IMG/VR virus record: IMGVR_UViG_3300033153_006754
Coordinates: 1 to 63,727 of that record
From: a virus
Strand: one strand, 5' to 3'
Length of the DNA: 63,727 bases
Part shown: one piece after another, positions 9,238 to 19,688 of the stretch
Position numbering within the stretch: position 1 is the stretch's first letter
Layout of the letters: each line of letters opens with the position of its first letter
The notes under the pieces: generated by a model
Databases searched by the model: none
What the model was told of the DNA's origin: nothing
Seen by the model: the letters and a program-made list of their open reading frames with translations, nothing else
Translations under genes and position numbers: made by a program

Positions 9238-12200
9238 TAGGTGAACGAGCTCAACATACTACTACGGCTATCCATCATCCTCTGGATGGTACCTTCATTT
9301 GGGTCCCACCTGTTTGACGTGAGGTCAACCCGCATACCAAGGGCTTCGCTCATTATAGACTCAATATCATCGTCAGCACTCGAACCTTCTGGTTGGGTGG
9401 CTTCAATTGTTACTCCACCACGCATGTACTCAGGCAACGAAACCATTGCTGGAGGCTCGGTCGTCGGGGATATATAAGGCATCTGCTCCTTGCTCCTGCC
9501 CATTGCAGCCATGGCAGGCTGCATTGGTGAGCCTCCGCCAACTGGTGGTCCAGTGAGGATCAGCGGCCTCTGTTCAGAGTCGGCAATGCCAGGTCCTATG
9601 TCCAGACCAAATCCGGACATGTTTACCCTGGGCCCAAACGATGGCTTCACTGGCCACATGCCGGTAGGTGAGTCCTGCCCATAGTGCTCTGAGTCAAACC
9701 CGACCTGGTCACTGACATATGCGAACAGCCCACCAGGCTTCTTGCCTAGGTTGTAGGGCATCTCCGGTGGCTGCCATGGCCCACCACCCATTGGTATAGG
9801 CAGAGCGGCCATGATCACCGGCGGAGGTGGACCCATAACCTGGTCTGCAGTCATCCGCGGCGGGCCCTCGGGGCCGTAGCCACCAAGCAGCGTGCTCTTG
9901 GCTACGGCGCCCAAGATGATGGCAGCTCCAGTAATCACCCCGGCCTTCTGCCAGTATGGAGTCTTGGTGTTGGTCCACCAGCCAGTAGCCCTGTCCAGTA
10001 CAGTAGTCTTTGCGGCCGCGCCGGCCTGCTTTATACTGTCGTTGCTAACTGCCTGCTCAGCTATGCGGTATTCACGAGCCTGTAGTGCCTTGGCGGCTTC
10101 GTCAACACTGGTAGCCTCACTGAAGCCCATGACCTTGCCAAGACCAGCCATGTCTGTGTACAGCTTGGCGGACTGGTCATAGGCTGTTCTGACACCTGAC
10201 TCTGTTGATGCTCGCTCATAGATATCCAGCACACCCTCAAGACCATGGAAGGCGGCCATGAAGCCTTCTCTACCCTTGCTGAACTGCTTCATGATCTCTG
10301 GGTACTGACCTCTTTGCCGTACGGCGCCGACACCAAGCATCTGCTTCATGGCATTGATGGCAGTAGATTCCCTGCCGAGAACACCAGCAGCTGCTCCTCT
10401 ACCACCAACAGTAAATGGCTCCCCTCTACCCTTCAGGGCCTGGTAGATCTCCCTGCCAGACGCACCGGGCTTGGCTCCAGTGAGCTTGACAACAAGACCA
10501 TGAGCCTCAGCCGCTGCTGCATTGAACTTGTCAGGAGAAGCCTTGGGGTCCCACGAGGTGTTCATCAGCTCAAACAGCCTGATCGCACCCTGACTCTCTG
10601 TGCCACTCTTGGCGATGGCTGTCTGCTGCTCGATGATCCCGAAGATGCCACCAAGCGCGCCGGACAAGCGCTCACTGGCGCCGAGGATCCCCATCTCCCT
10701 TAGGTCACCAACCATTGCCTTCTGGGTTGACAGCGTCCTGAACTGCTGCATGTACCAGTTAACAGTAGGAGTAAGGGCCTTGGTGCCATACTTGGCTGCT
10801 ATATCAGTACCCTTGGCTATGCGTGCGTGAATGGACTGCGTCTTGATGTCAGCCATTTTGATAAGGGTGCTGTGGCGAATGTCCTTGCCTTCACGCCTGG
10901 CTGCCTGGATGGCGTCACTAATCTCTTTGGAAGCACCTGCACTCTCATCAACCATGTTCTTCAGGGTGGGGTCTATCTTGGCCAGCTGAGAGTAGCCCTT
11001 GAGGCGAGGTATGCTGGTCTTCTCATACATCGCCTTGGACAGTTCCTGAGCGTTCTTGCCAGTGAGGAAGGTAACGCCGGCCTTGTCAGCATCGAAGTCC
11101 CTGAACATGGTCAGGGCAACAAGCTGGGAAATGCGCAGTGAGTTGCGACCCAGCTCACCTTCCTTGGCGAGCTTGAACCGCAGCACGTGCTCCATGGTAG
11201 GCCCGATACCAGGCCATGCAGTAGTGCGGCCGTACAGAGATCTTGTAGCTCTGCCTCTGGTGTCAAGGAAGTGCTTGTAGACACCCATCTCCTTGGCAGT
11301 CTCTGGTGAGATGAGTGCAGTGAATGGATCGTCAAGACCAGTACCGAGTGCCTTGGCTACCTTGCCACCAAGACCTCGAGTCTCGCCACCTGGCACCAGG
11401 CTCAGGTAACCACTCTGTGCCATCCTGGCTGTGGACAGGTAGGAGTAGACGCCGGTCTTGTCAGTGAATCCAGAACCCAGCAGGTTGTAGTACTGGTTCA
11501 GACGCTTCTCAATCTGACCGTGGTCAGGATTGGTGGAAGCCAGCGAGAGGAACGCACTCTCATGTGCGCGCACCAGTTTGTCCCTGAACATGCCTATGTC
11601 AGAACCGAGACCTTCTTCAACGGCTGGCATGACACCGCGGTAGAACTCAAGAGCGGGAAGATAGAACTCCCGGGACTTGACACCACGCTCTACTACTCTG
11701 CCGGCCTGATCCTTGATAGCGCCAATCTCAATCGCCTCACCGAGCTTGAAGGCGACACCCTGTTTCCTTAGGGGGCTGGTCTCACCGAATATGGTGCCTC
11801 CGAGCTCCTCCATGGTGAGCTTGGCAGCACCACCAGGAGCTGCCTTGTAGTTGCCATACTTCTTGGCCATGTCCTCTAGGGACAGAGACCCACTGAGCTT
11901 CTGGAAGCCCTTCTCGCCCTTTGGTGACCATGAACCCCATATCCTTCCGAGCTCGGTCTTCTCCTTGCGACCCCAGCCCTTGATGATTCGTTCGTAGTAG
12001 TCAGCAAGTCGGTCCGCCTCTTTAGACTGATACATGCGCAGGTTGATGATGTCCCTGGGACCCATCTTGACACCGCGCGGGTGATAGAGGCGGTTTACTA
12101 TGGTGCGTGCTGCATCCTGGCCTTTGGACCAGTATTGCTCTCCGGCGCGCCCAACATCAGGTTTATCAAGTTCCGAAAGCCTTCCCAGTAATATGTCCAA

Positions 12201-14096
12201 GCCACTGGCTTGCGATGGTCGCGTCCAGTGACCTACGGCCTTGGTCACCACCTCCTGCATCTCAAGCCGGCGCATGAAGCTGGCAGTGAGGAACATAGAC
12301 TTGAACGTCTCACCGCCGGCCTTCAACTCGCCGACCCTGAACATGTCGTTGATGCGACTCAGTCCAAGGTTCATCTTGCCGACTTTATCGGTCTTTAGAG
12401 CCTTGTTGTATTCATCAATGGCGACCTGTACGGACCCCATCTCAGCTGCACCGAATTTGGAGGCGGCACCAGTGCGTATCTGGGGAACGATGCCACGTAC
12501 ACCATACTCACCGGTGAGGTAATTCAGCTCAGCACCACCACCAATGGCAGATGTCATCTTGCCGAACAGTTTGTTCAGCAGTTCCTTGCGCTTACTTATC
12601 TGCCCTGGTGAGAGCTTCCTGAAGGTACCTTTGGATGTGCGGCCAATTGCACGTTCGTAGGCTCCGGACTGGTCCATGATGTCCCTGAACACAGCATCCC
12701 TGAGAGCCTCAGGGTTCTTGCCTGCCAGGAAGGTGGACCAGCCAACTGCTACCTGGGCACCACTCATCTTCTCGAGTATTGAGGCAACTGTGTGCTTGGA
12801 TCCCATTGACGAGATGAATGGTGTGCCCACCACCATCTCTGACAGATACCTGCCAGTCTTCGGATCCTGAAGCTTGCCCCATCTGGAAGAGTCATACTGA
12901 GCGAACTGGGTGATGTCCGCGGTCATCTGACTGGCGAACTCACGACTCACAACTGCACCACCAGCAGAGCCAGCTACTGCAGCCTCAAATCTGGGATCCA
13001 TTACCAGGGCTACCTTGGAAAGTGCGCCCCATCGTCCAGTACCACCACCCTCAGTGCGTGAAATGAACTGCTCAGCAGCAGCTCGAGCCTTGGTGGTGAG
13101 TGGATCAAAGCGTCTGGCTCCACGTGCACCCTTGGCAACTGGAGCCAGCTGGGAGATCCCCCATCTCTGGTAGGCCTGCCTGCTGGGATCTCCCGAGCCT
13201 CCGAATGGTACGATGTCACCTAGCTTCCAGACACCTATATTACCACCAAGAACATGCTCAGCCTTTACGGCCTCATCACTAAGGTTCAGCCCAAGACCAG
13301 TCAGGGTCTTTTGGTATTCCTCAATCTGCTGCCATGCATTACCTGGCTGGAACTTGCCACCAACGAACGGGAACTTGCTCTCGACTTCCTGGATGACTCT
13401 CCCAGCACCAATGCCAGGGCCCTGGGTCACACCAACGACACCCATCTGGAAGACGTCGTATATGGAACCCATCTTCTTGTAGGCCTGGCCTGTTGGTCCA
13501 CCACCCTCGGCGAGTGGTTTGAAGCCAGTCCAGACCAGGTTCTTCATGTACTCATTGGAGAACCTGCCTTGAAGAGTGCGTGCCAGGTTACGCATCCTGC
13601 CTGGGGTGCTGGTATCTGCGGTACGGATATCGCGGCTCATAGTGTGAGCCAGTGACTGCAGCCCGGTCATAGGTTGAACAGACTCCGGACCGACTCTGGC
13701 AAAGCGCTGACGAGATATGAAGTGGGCTTCCTTGTTGGCTGCTGTCTGGGCGTACCCAGTTGATTGGGACATCTCAGGTGACCATGCAAACCTGCCCTGG
13801 CTCTCAATGGGTATGGTGAAGTTGGCCCCGGTGACAGACCTCATGGTCTCGGAGCCACCCTCGAGCAGGTTCACCCGGACGTATTTGCCACCAATGAACT
13901 TGGCTGAGAAGTTCTGATTGGATTCCTTCAGGGCTCTGAAGATGTTCTTTACCGAGTCTTCAGCCGCGGCGCCACCGATGTTGGCCTTCTGCAGAGCCTC
14001 AGGCAGAGCGATAGCCTCACCCTCCGCAGAACGGATGGCTTTGAGGATGTTACCATAGCCCCAGCTACCACCGCTGATTTGGCCTGGTGCTGCCAC
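9237..14096 (-). CDS. Giant tail-associated virion protein (tape-measure or injected type)
   Basis: 1619 residues, no domain recognised with certainty. It is rich in Ala, Gly and Lys, with long amphipathic stretches and one clear hydrophobic segment near residues 1383-1410 (AGVITGAAIILGAVAKSTLL), followed by a proline/methionine-rich tail (PMGGGPWQPPEMP). It lies between the hub gene and another giant protein, downstream of sheath and tube, where tape-measure proteins are encoded. It abuts both neighbours with stop-start overlaps. It could set tail length or be ejected into the cell. Confidence 0.5.
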   Translation of the reverse strand: MAAPGQISGGSWGYGNILKAIRSAEGEAIALPEALQKANIGGAAAEDSVKNIFRALKESNQNFSAKFIGGKYVRVNLLEGGSETMRSVTGANFTIPIESQGRFAWSPEMSQSTGYAQTAANKEAHFISRQRFARVGPESVQPMTGLQSLAHTMSRDIRTADTSTPGRMRNLARTLQGRFSNEYMKNLVWTGFKPLAEGGGPTGQAYKKMGSIYDVFQMGVVGVTQGPGIGAGRVIQEVESKFPFVGGKFQPGNAWQQIEEYQKTLTGLGLNLSDEAVKAEHVLGGNIGVWKLGDIVPFGGSGDPSRQAYQRWGISQLAPVAKGARGARRFDPLTTKARAAAEQFISRTEGGGTGRWGALSKVALVMDPRFEAAVAGSAGGAVVSREFASQMTADITQFAQYDSSRWGKLQDPKTGRYLSEMVVGTPFISSMGSKHTVASILEKMSGAQVAVGWSTFLAGKNPEALRDAVFRDIMDQSGAYERAIGRTSKGTFRKLSPGQISKRKELLNKLFGKMTSAIGGGAELNYLTGEYGVRGIVPQIRTGAASKFGAAEMGSVQVAIDEYNKALKTDKVGKMNLGLSRINDMFRVGELKAGGETFKSMFLTASFMRRLEMQEVVTKAVGHWTRPSQASGLDILLGRLSELDKPDVGRAGEQYWSKGQDAARTIVNRLYHPRGVKMGPRDIINLRMYQSKEADRLADYYERIIKGWGRKEKTELGRIWGSWSPKGEKGFQKLSGSLSLEDMAKKYGNYKAAPGGAAKLTMEELGGTIFGETSPLRKQGVAFKLGEAIEIGAIKDQAGRVVERGVKSREFYLPALEFYRGVMPAVEEGLGSDIGMFRDKLVRAHESAFLSLASTNPDHGQIEKRLNQYYNLLGSGFTDKTGVYSYLSTARMAQSGYLSLVPGGETRGLGGKVAKALGTGLDDPFTALISPETAKEMGVYKHFLDTRGRATRSLYGRTTAWPGIGPTMEHVLRFKLAKEGELGRNSLRISQLVALTMFRDFDADKAGVTFLTGKNAQELSKAMYEKTSIPRLKGYSQLAKIDPTLKNMVDESAGASKEISDAIQAARREGKDIRHSTLIKMADIKTQSIHARIAKGTDIAAKYGTKALTPTVNWYMQQFRTLSTQKAMVGDLREMGILGASERLSGALGGIFGIIEQQTAIAKSGTESQGAIRLFELMNTSWDPKASPDKFNAAAAEAHGLVVKLTGAKPGASGREIYQALKGRGEPFTVGGRGAAAGVLGRESTAINAMKQMLGVGAVRQRGQYPEIMKQFSKGREGFMAAFHGLEGVLDIYERASTESGVRTAYDQSAKLYTDMAGLGKVMGFSEATSVDEAAKALQAREYRIAEQAVSNDSIKQAGAAAKTTVLDRATGWWTNTKTPYWQKAGVITGAAIILGAVAKSTLLGGYGPEGPPRMTADQVMGPPPPVIMAALPIPMGGGPWQPPEMPYNLGKKPGGLFAYVSDQVGFDSEHYGQDSPTGMWPVKPSFGPRVNMSGFGLDIGPGIADSEQRPLILTGPPVGGGSPMQPAMAAMGRSKEQMPYISPTTEPPAMVSLPEYMRGGVTIEATQPEGSSADDDIESIMSEALGMRVDLTSNRWDPNEGTIQRMMDSRSSMLSSFT

Positions 14097-17000
14097 TACC
14101 AGCCACCTCCTGTGTACGCTGCAGCATTATATGGGGAACGCATGTGCTGCCAGTGCTTGGAGCGCTTCTTGCGCATCCTGAACCTGGTGTCACCTTCATC
14201 ACTGTATGAAGGCACAGCAGTCATGCTTTCATAACCCTTACGGTGCAGCTCATCAAGCATTCTATCCCGGAAGTCCTGGTCTCCACCACTATCAAGTGAG
14301 ATCGGTTCCAGTTCAGGATACATGCGGTCCGAGCGCAGGGCCTGGCTCTCCCACAGGCCGAGCTGATGGATATCAATGCTTTCCTGGTTCGCAGTCTTGA
14401 TGGTCACAGCCTCGAGGTCCACTCCTGGATGCCACCCCATCCAGCCCTTGGGTGGCATTGGGTACTGAGAGAAGAACTCTGAGACACGTGTGTCGACTGG
14501 CACATCTCCGTATGACTCAGCAGCCTTTGCATACCTCTGAAGAATGGGGCTGTCAAATGAGTTACCAGGCATCTTGCGTTTCCACTGGCCAAGGTAGTGC
14601 TGACGCATGTAGCTGGGAACCATACCTATGATGCGCTCCTGCTCCTCCTCTGATGTAGTGCCCGCGAACGCGTTGAAATATGGGCGTTCAGCAGGCGGCA
14701 GGGCGGAGTAGATGTTCTTCCAGTAGTTTGGTTCTCCAGACTTCAGGGCAAGCATTGTCTGTCCGGCACGCTCACCGTACTGTGATGCGATCTGGCCCTG
14801 GCCGGCCTCCATGGCCTGCATCTGTATCTTGCGGTTCTTAACATACTTCAGGTGGTCCATGTAGTTCGTGAGTTCTCGAGCCCTGACACCCTCCTTCATT
14901 GGTGTACGTGTCATCTGGTGCCATGTCGGGAGCACGAAGTTCCGCCATGGGTGGCTCCAGTTGGTGTTCGAGGTTCCATAGGCCTGGAACTGCTCGTACT
15001 CCTCTACAGGAGATCGCTGACCAAGCCATTTCACCCGTGGCCAGTCAAAGACTCCTGGTGCCTGGGTATGCATCAGGCCTTCCCAGGCTGCTTCCAGACC
15101 GCCACCGCCGTACTTGGCTCTGTAACCAAGTGGGCTCATCCGCGGAGCCCCGAGACCACTCTCTATGGCGTCTCTGTTCAGACCTTCAAGTATGGCCGGC
15201 GTGGCCACTCCAGATCCACCCCAGGTCATGGACATGGTATCGCCGATGCTGGCGCGCATGCGACTCTGCAGATCTCCGTAATCACCCAGCTGAGTGGCGT
15301 CCATCTCGTATTCACGGTGCTGGACACCAGCCAACTTGAAGGTCACCCCAGGCATCTCATGCACCTGGAAGGATCCAGGGTTGATTACCCTGGAGATAGT
15401 CACCTCGTCCTGGGCGAATGCTCCAGACCTGAACCTGCTATTGCCAGCAGAGACCTTGGAGTCCACCCGCTCCTGGATCTGATCCAGGGTCCTGTAGAAG
15501 GTCTTGGAATCCTGACCCCTAAGCAGGCCCATCTCCACCTGGGACTGGATGTCTCGCCTGTAGTGCTTGAAGGCTTCGGAGAACGGCGCCACGTCAGCAA
15601 GGATCTTGAACCGGTCGAACTCGTCATACACACCATGGGCTGCGCTGTGGAGTCCATGGAGCGCTTCATACCCACGACCAGGCAGGCGTGCCTCACCCTT
15701 CTCTAGAGCTGTGTATGGATCACCGGTGTGGAAGTCAAGATAGCCAGCACGGTCGCCCGGGAACACAGACTTGTGCCCAGGCAGCCACTCCGGAGCAACG
15801 TTCTCGATCGGGTTGTAGAAGCCCCTGACACGACGGCGTGGCATGAAGCGCCTGAGGAATTCGGTGCCACCAAGCATACCACCGGCATTGCGGTCATAGA
15901 AGTCACGCTCAGGTGATGTCATCATGCCTGAGGCTGCCATCACCGTTTCGTCAGCCATCCAGCCGCGGCTACCGGTGACGTTCTCCTTGATAGCTCCGAG
16001 CATGAACCCGGGTAGGCCGGTCCAGTCGAACAGCCTGTGTATGGTCTCACCGGTGAGCTGTGACATCCGCCACTTGGTGATGGGCACCGGTGCCTGGATG
16101 TTCGCCTTTGGCAGGCCCATCAGCTCAGCGTTGGCCTGGCCCTGGAACGTATCCCGTGGCAGCCCATGAGGATAAGGCGCCTCGTAGTTACGATACCTGG
16201 TAGGCTTGATCAGCCGGCCGATAGTGGCACCAAGCAGAGGACCTACGAGTGGGGTCTCCTCAAACATCGGCGAGGTGGACGGATACGGCCGTTCGTGGTA
16301 GTTGAGGTTCTCTACATAGTACGGATCATAGAAGTTCTTCAGCAGGAACATGTTCTCTGGAGTGGGCAGCCAGCTACCACGCCAGGACTCCTTCTCACTT
16401 CCGTAGAGAGCCTTCTCCTTGTACCCGGACATCATCTCGGCGAGCCAGTGCTTCTTCCAGTACTTGATCCTTGATCCACCGAATGGATGACGGCCGAGCA
16501 CCCACCACCGGTCCGCACGTACTGGGACCTCGGCCTCACCCTCATAGATGGCCTTGAGGTCCTCGGCGTTGGTACGCACACCCGAAGCGAAGGTCAAGCC
16601 GGCCACGAGACCTGCAGCAGCACCTATTGCTCCGCCCTTTGCACCGAACTGGCGGCCAATGGCTGCGCCACCGAGAGTGCCACCAACTACTGCAGTACCC
16701 TTGCTGAATGGGCTCTCAATCAGCCCCGGGAAGCGCTCCTCGAGCTCTTGGGCAGTGTCAGTGACACCTGTGGCGTCGAGTATCTTCTGTGCTTCCAGGC
16801 GCGCCTTGGTGTACACCGCAGCAGGACCGGAGATGGGCCCGTAGCCAAAGTACTGCCGGCTCTTGTAGTCAGCATACTTCAGGGCCTGGTAACCCATGTA
16901 GCCGGGCAACACAACCTTGGTGCCAATGTTCCACATCGACTCCAGTGGTCCCTTACCCATCTTCAGGCCTATACCTGTGGCTTCCTGCAGCAGCCACAGC

Positions 17001-18544
17001 GGACGGTTGATCTGGTAGTTCAGCCAGTCGCCAAGGCCCTGCTTGACACCCTTGAACGCATAGTGTCGACCACGGAGAGGTACTTCTTTGGCAAACGAGT
17101 ACGCGTCACGGATCCTGCTGCCCGATCGGTCAAGGATCTCTGCTACTGGCTGGCTCTCAATGAAGGACTTGCCGCCGCGGATAACCTCTACTGGACGTCT
17201 GGGTTCTATACCAGCCGACAGTTTCATCCGCTCAATCCAGGTGAGGTCCTTGGCTGACTTGACCTTACCGGTCTTGGCCAGGCCCACTGCACTCAGGATA
17301 CGCCTGAAGAAGGCACCCTCAGGAGTGGCACCATACGCCGGCCGTGTTGGGTCAATAAACCTGTAGTCCTTCTGTGCAGCAGCTGACCTGACGACGTCCA
17401 CAGCCTGCCTGGCCCTGCCGCCGAACCCTATCCTGGTGGAATACTGTGGTCCTACGCCAAACCGCTCGCCAACTTTCAGTGCAAAGCGCTGGATCTTATC
17501 CCACCAGGTCTTGGGCTTGGCAAGATCCGGCCGCTCGGCGAAGATCTCAGACAGGGGCCTGGCTACAGTTCCTCCCATGCGCTCAGCGGCCGCACGTCCC
17601 ATCCCAGACCCAAGAAGGCCCAACCGCATGCCTTCGGCCTCAGCCTCCTGTGAAATGGCCCTGTAGGTCCTGCCAGCAGCCTTGAACTTCTCTACACGAT
17701 ACAGGCTTCCACCAGCGAAGAATCCATGCGTGTCCTGCATGCCCTGGCGATACGAAGGCAGGTTCTGGGCCGGCACATGGCCAAGGGTGGGGCCACGCTT
17801 CAGGAGTTCAGTTGGTAACAGAAGCTGAAGAGGTCTCCATGGGGTGAATGGGATCCTGGCCGAGGCTATGGTCTCCAGCATTCCACCAATGGTTGGGGCC
17901 GGCCTCTTCATGGCTGCCCCGGCTAGCTGAGCAGCAGATTCCCTGGCACTGAGCCCCATACGGCCGGCGGTCAGCTGGAACTGAGGCAGCCTGGCCAGGT
18001 CCCTGATCTCCTGGGGCCACGCCGACGGCATCGGTAGTGCCTGTGGGTGCTTGGATCCATAGCGCTCCATCATGGCTGACAGAGCAGACTCACGGTTTCC
18101 AATGTACCCTGAACGAGCAGAGAAGAGCTTGTGGGCTATCTCCACGTCATGCTGCAGGTCAGAGTCCAGGATGCCGCGGGCCCGGCCAGACTTCTGGGCT
18201 GCCCCGCTACGTGAGAAGGCCTTCCGGATCTTCTCATACCAGCTGGCGCCCTTGGTACGCTTGGCCTGACTGGCTATGGAGTCCCTGATGTTCCGGGTGG
18301 CTTTCTGCAGTGTGGATGATGGGAAGTGGCGTAGACCTGCGTAGGCTCCGGCCGCGATCAGGGCTGCCATGGCAACGCCACCTATGTGGAAGTTGCCAGT
18401 GGACTCCTCAATCTGGCGCCGGTGGTCCTCACGATCCTCTGGGCGCAGGAAGGGAATGTCCCTGTCGGACACAAACCGGTCGTTCTCACGACGGTCGGTG
18501 AACCTGGTCACAGGGTCGATCCGCCAGTCGTCCCGCTCGCTCAT
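14096..18544 (-). CDS. Giant tail-associated virion protein
   Basis: 1482 residues, family not recognised. Hydrophobic segments occur near 52-72 (VAMAALIAAGAYAGLRHF) and about 620-660, a long Gly/Ala-rich stretch resembling membrane-active parts of tape-measure proteins. A distinctive block near 950-1010 contains FHTGDPYTALEKGEARLPG and GYEALHGLHS, then DRFKILADVAPFSEAF; I have the impression of having seen similar blocks in other phage tail proteins but cannot name the family. The start overlaps the stop of the preceding gene by four bases. Confidence 0.5.
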   Translation of the reverse strand: MSERDDWRIDPVTRFTDRRENDRFVSDRDIPFLRPEDREDHRRQIEESTGNFHIGGVAMAALIAAGAYAGLRHFPSSTLQKATRNIRDSIASQAKRTKGASWYEKIRKAFSRSGAAQKSGRARGILDSDLQHDVEIAHKLFSARSGYIGNRESALSAMMERYGSKHPQALPMPSAWPQEIRDLARLPQFQLTAGRMGLSARESAAQLAGAAMKRPAPTIGGMLETIASARIPFTPWRPLQLLLPTELLKRGPTLGHVPAQNLPSYRQGMQDTHGFFAGGSLYRVEKFKAAGRTYRAISQEAEAEGMRLGLLGSGMGRAAAERMGGTVARPLSEIFAERPDLAKPKTWWDKIQRFALKVGERFGVGPQYSTRIGFGGRARQAVDVVRSAAAQKDYRFIDPTRPAYGATPEGAFFRRILSAVGLAKTGKVKSAKDLTWIERMKLSAGIEPRRPVEVIRGGKSFIESQPVAEILDRSGSRIRDAYSFAKEVPLRGRHYAFKGVKQGLGDWLNYQINRPLWLLQEATGIGLKMGKGPLESMWNIGTKVVLPGYMGYQALKYADYKSRQYFGYGPISGPAAVYTKARLEAQKILDATGVTDTAQELEERFPGLIESPFSKGTAVVGGTLGGAAIGRQFGAKGGAIGAAAGLVAGLTFASGVRTNAEDLKAIYEGEAEVPVRADRWWVLGRHPFGGSRIKYWKKHWLAEMMSGYKEKALYGSEKESWRGSWLPTPENMFLLKNFYDPYYVENLNYHERPYPSTSPMFEETPLVGPLLGATIGRLIKPTRYRNYEAPYPHGLPRDTFQGQANAELMGLPKANIQAPVPITKWRMSQLTGETIHRLFDWTGLPGFMLGAIKENVTGSRGWMADETVMAASGMMTSPERDFYDRNAGGMLGGTEFLRRFMPRRRVRGFYNPIENVAPEWLPGHKSVFPGDRAGYLDFHTGDPYTALEKGEARLPGRGYEALHGLHSAAHGVYDEFDRFKILADVAPFSEAFKHYRRDIQSQVEMGLLRGQDSKTFYRTLDQIQERVDSKVSAGNSRFRSGAFAQDEVTISRVINPGSFQVHEMPGVTFKLAGVQHREYEMDATQLGDYGDLQSRMRASIGDTMSMTWGGSGVATPAILEGLNRDAIESGLGAPRMSPLGYRAKYGGGGLEAAWEGLMHTQAPGVFDWPRVKWLGQRSPVEEYEQFQAYGTSNTNWSHPWRNFVLPTWHQMTRTPMKEGVRARELTNYMDHLKYVKNRKIQMQAMEAGQGQIASQYGERAGQTMLALKSGEPNYWKNIYSALPPAERPYFNAFAGTTSEEEQERIIGMVPSYMRQHYLGQWKRKMPGNSFDSPILQRYAKAAESYGDVPVDTRVSEFFSQYPMPPKGWMGWHPGVDLEAVTIKTANQESIDIHQLGLWESQALRSDRMYPELEPISLDSGGDQDFRDRMLDELHRKGYESMTAVPSYSDEGDTRFRMRKKRSKHWQHMRSPYNAAAYTGGGW

Positions 18545-19185
18545 GTGCGCTCAAACGCCTTATACTCGGCCAGGTCTCTCTCCCAGTCGAATGCTGTACT
18601 GCCTTGAGGCTGTTGAGCAGGATGATTGATACCAGAGAGCTGCTGCTCCGGGCCTTGCTTCGGTTGGGATGGAAGCTTTAGTGGCTCCATACCCAACATG
18701 ATCCTGGCCAGCGCTACATGGTAGATGATCTTCTCTGGCTGCCAGCTGTTGATTGTGTCAGGAAGCAGGCCCGGGAAGGCCTTCATCATCATCAGGATGT
18801 TCTCCTGATCAGGTGAGCGAAGGGCGTTGTCAAACTCAGCCACCCTAAGCTCGAAGGCCTCCGTGTCCTTGAACCCAGATGCTCTCCAAATCGACTCGTA
18901 TAAACCCTGAAGGTCCGCCAGAGTCATGTCCTCAGGCAGATCCTCAGGGTAAAGGATGCACTTGGAAACGAAGCTGTCCATCCCAAGCTCTGGGACGGAC
19001 ATGACATTCATGTCGTGCTCGATGGCCTCCCTACGAGTCGGGCTACGGTACACGTAGTGCTTATTATGAATCTGGACGTACCAGATCTCATCCCATTGCT
19101 CGCGCCACTTTGGCAGCTGTTCCAATACTGTTGCTGGTACCCTAGGCCCGTCGGAAGTAGGATCGAGCGGATGTTGTCCACTCAT
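18541..19185 (-). CDS. Tail-region protein, paralogue of its upstream neighbour
   Basis: 214 residues. The first 120 residues match the upstream 156-residue protein: both share a W-K/R stretch, YVYRS/YIYRS followed by xRRE/xRRD, an SKC/DKC-(I/V)-L-(Y/W)-P motif and a RASGF motif. The C-terminal part (100-214) is extra and ends in a Gln/Pro-rich tail. The gene sits just upstream of two giant tail genes, where tail assembly chaperones usually lie, so a chaperone role is plausible. Only nine bases separate it from its paralogue, in the same frame, with two stop codons between. Confidence 0.55.
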   Translation of the reverse strand: MSGQHPLDPTSDGPRVPATVLEQLPKWREQWDEIWYVQIHNKHYVYRSPTRREAIEHDMNVMSVPELGMDSFVSKCILYPEDLPEDMTLADLQGLYESIWRASGFKDTEAFELRVAEFDNALRSPDQENILMMMKAFPGLLPDTINSWQPEKIIYHVALARIMLGMEPLKLPSQPKQGPEQQLSGINHPAQQPQGSTAFDWERDLAEYKAFERT

Positions 19186-19194
19186 GGCCTACTC

Positions 19195-19665
19195 TTACAG
19201 ACGTACGGTTATAGGGTCAGACTGTTCGAAGCCACTGGCCCTGAGGATCGCTTCTGACAGTGTGAATGGGAGACCGGCCGACATCTGAAGCCAGTCGGAT
19301 GAGCGTTTCGGCCACAACACGCACTTGTCTGATATGGACTGATCGCTCTTCTCTCTCGGGAGACCCGGACCCATGATGCTCAGGTACTCATCTCTCCGGA
19401 GGCTGCGGTAGATGTACAGCTGATCCAGAACGTGGACGGACTCGATCCTCGGGTACGACTTCTTCCACTCCTCGACCTGCTTGCCAAGGCCAGACTCCAG
19501 GGACTCCAGGTACTCCATGCGCTTGTCGCGCTGATCGTCTTCGATCTTCTTGATCTCGAGCCGGGCCACTACCTCGGAATCTTCCGGCGACTTCGTCTCT
19601 TCGGCATCTCCGGCTGGTTTGCCCTGGTCTGCCTCAGGTTGTGACTGCAGGTGGTCATCACCCAT
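19195..19665 (-). CDS. Tail-region protein, possible tail assembly chaperone
   Basis: 156 residues. The N-terminal 55 residues are charged and probably disordered or coiled coil (EIKKIEDDQRDKRMEYLESL). The remainder is paralogous to the next gene (YIYRSLRRDEY, SDKCVLWP, LRASGF). Gene pairs of this kind before tape-measure-like genes are often tail chaperones made by frameshifting, but here the pair is in the same frame and separated by TAA and TAG, so a frameshift is not needed. The start follows a good purine-rich site (GGAGATCAAACG). Confidence 0.5.
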   Translation of the reverse strand: MGDDHLQSQPEADQGKPAGDAEETKSPEDSEVVARLEIKKIEDDQRDKRMEYLESLESGLGKQVEEWKKSYPRIESVHVLDQLYIYRSLRRDEYLSIMGPGLPREKSDQSISDKCVLWPKRSSDWLQMSAGLPFTLSEAILRASGFEQSDPITVRL

Positions 19666-19688
19666 CGTTTGATCTCCTACTGGTTCAC

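Noticed and set aside
18541-19665. Programmed frameshift between tail chaperone genes
   Set aside because: The two genes are in the same frame with two stops between them and no slippery sequence was seen.
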